Source of the DNA: Larus michahellis
Taxonomy: Eukaryota; Chordata; Aves; Charadriiformes; Laridae
Direction of reading: 5' to 3'
Length of the DNA: 64,000 nucleotides
Assembly: GCF_964199755.1 (NCBI RefSeq)
Contig: NC_133901.1
Location: 23,965,583-24,029,582, forward strand
The position numbers and the translations under genes are program-made. Positions 63,357-64,000 of this stretch are shown here, in pieces (the first letter of the stretch is position 1; the number at the start of each line of letters is the position of its first letter). The notes beneath the pieces are model-generated. The model was given only the letters and a program-made list of their open reading frames with translations, ran no database searches and was not told where the DNA came from.

Positions 63357-64000
63357 AAAAGATGCATCATTAAGAGAACTCATTCGCCTTCTAATTCACC
63401 GGTGTGGCCAGTAAAGAAACCAACCAGGCAATGGCATTTCACAGTAGATTACCGAAAGTTAAATACCAATACTGCACACCTGACTGCCGTGGTTCCGAAT
63501 ATCGCTGAAATTGCAACAATGATACAAGTAGCTGCCCATTCTTGGATGGCTGCCTTAGATGTTAAAGACATGTTCTTTATGATTCCCCTCCTTGAGCAGG
63601 ACAAAGCACGGTTCGCATTCACATGGAAAGGAATCCAATATACTTTTAACTGACTTCCACAAAGATACAAACATTCCCCCACTATTGCTCACAATGCTTT
63701 AGCTAAAGTCCTATCAGAGATTCCTGTTTCACAGGGATGTACGGTATACCAATATATTGATGACATCCTAATAGGGGGAGAGAGCCAAGAAAGTGTAAAA
63801 GACATGACGGAAAACATCCAAGAAACACTACTTGATTTAGGATTGGAAATTCCAGACTCAAAGTGTCAGGGACCTGCACAGGAAGTTAAATTTCTGGGGG
63901 TCTGGTGGATTAAAGGAGCTGCTTCTGTCCCTCAGGATACCCTGAAAAAAATAGAACATGGACAGAATCCATCCAGCGCGAAGGAGTTACAGCAAGTTCT
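63357..64000 (+). pseudogene. Reverse transcriptase region of the endogenous retrovirus (interrupted, partial)
   Basis: It continues in the protease frame after the TAA. VWPVKKPTRQWHFTVDYRKL marks the fingers region and AALDVKDMFFMIPL holds the motif A aspartate. A TGA at 63651-63653 breaks the frame. Past it come LPQRYKHSPTIAHNALAKVL and the catalytic YIDDILIGG (YIDD at 63753-63764), then LEIPDSKCQGPAQEVKFLGV. Two in-frame stops therefore interrupt the domain. It is cut by the window end; RNase H and integrase would follow outside. Wording such as FLGVWWIKGA recalls class III avian elements. Confidence 0.93.

Larger units (their letters stand above)
60269..64000 (+). mobile_element. Endogenous retrovirus, 5' part, degraded
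   Basis: In order along the plus strand: a probable LTR, a primer-binding site at 61267-61285, gag-like blocks (61289-62832), a protease-like frame (62829-63356) and a reverse transcriptase region (63357-64000) with a YIDD box. Gag and polymerase blocks resemble class III (ERV-L-like) elements of birds as far as memory allows. The copy has many in-frame stops, mostly TGA, and at least one frame change, so it is an old, defective copy. It is antisense to DNER, inside its intron, the orientation in which intronic proviruses are more often tolerated. The rest of pol and the 3' LTR lie beyond the window. Confidence 0.93.

Overview
This window is vertebrate nuclear DNA, almost certainly from a bird. 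It has long AT-rich introns, several CR1 retroposon 3' ends with the typical bird terminus (repeated ATTCTATGA), an old avian-type endogenous retrovirus, and one split gene whose exons read as DNER (Delta/Notch-like EGF repeat containing). No prokaryotic features, CRISPR arrays, tRNA or rRNA genes were seen. The species cannot be named from the sequence.

Layout. Positions 1 to about 14,480 lie beyond the 3' end of DNER. This stretch holds no convincing coding gene, but it has a CpG island at about 2,570-3,030, a GC-rich patch near 10,900-11,340 and a short CR1 fragment. From about 14,480 upward the window is the 3' half of DNER on the minus strand. In transcript order the exons are 57136-57289, 51971-52084, 41864-42088, 32679-32801, 29559-29672, 28324-28455, 22008-22254 and 15458-15569. 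A 3' UTR of about 0.98 kb follows, ending near an AATAAA at 14498-14503. The exons join without a frameshift or stop and encode 406 residues: the end of one EGF repeat, seven more EGF repeats, one transmembrane helix and the complete cytoplasmic tail. The 5' exons (signal peptide, first two EGF repeats, most of the third) are not here and should lie beyond position 64,000.

The introns hold CR1 copies, simple repeats and two GC-rich islands. One intron (28456-29558) uses a GC donor instead of GT; all others are GT-AG. From about 60.3 kb to the window edge, inside the intron upstream of the first visible exon and antisense to DNER, lies a degraded endogenous retrovirus. It has a probable 5' LTR, a primer-binding site that looks like tRNA-Ser, gag remnants, a protease-like region and a reverse transcriptase with a YIDD box. 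Several stops and frame changes interrupt it, and it runs off the window.

I found no clearly new biological system. The points most worth a second look are the GC-AG intron, the provirus with its tRNA-Ser-like primer site and altered protease motif, and the CpG island that has no visible gene.
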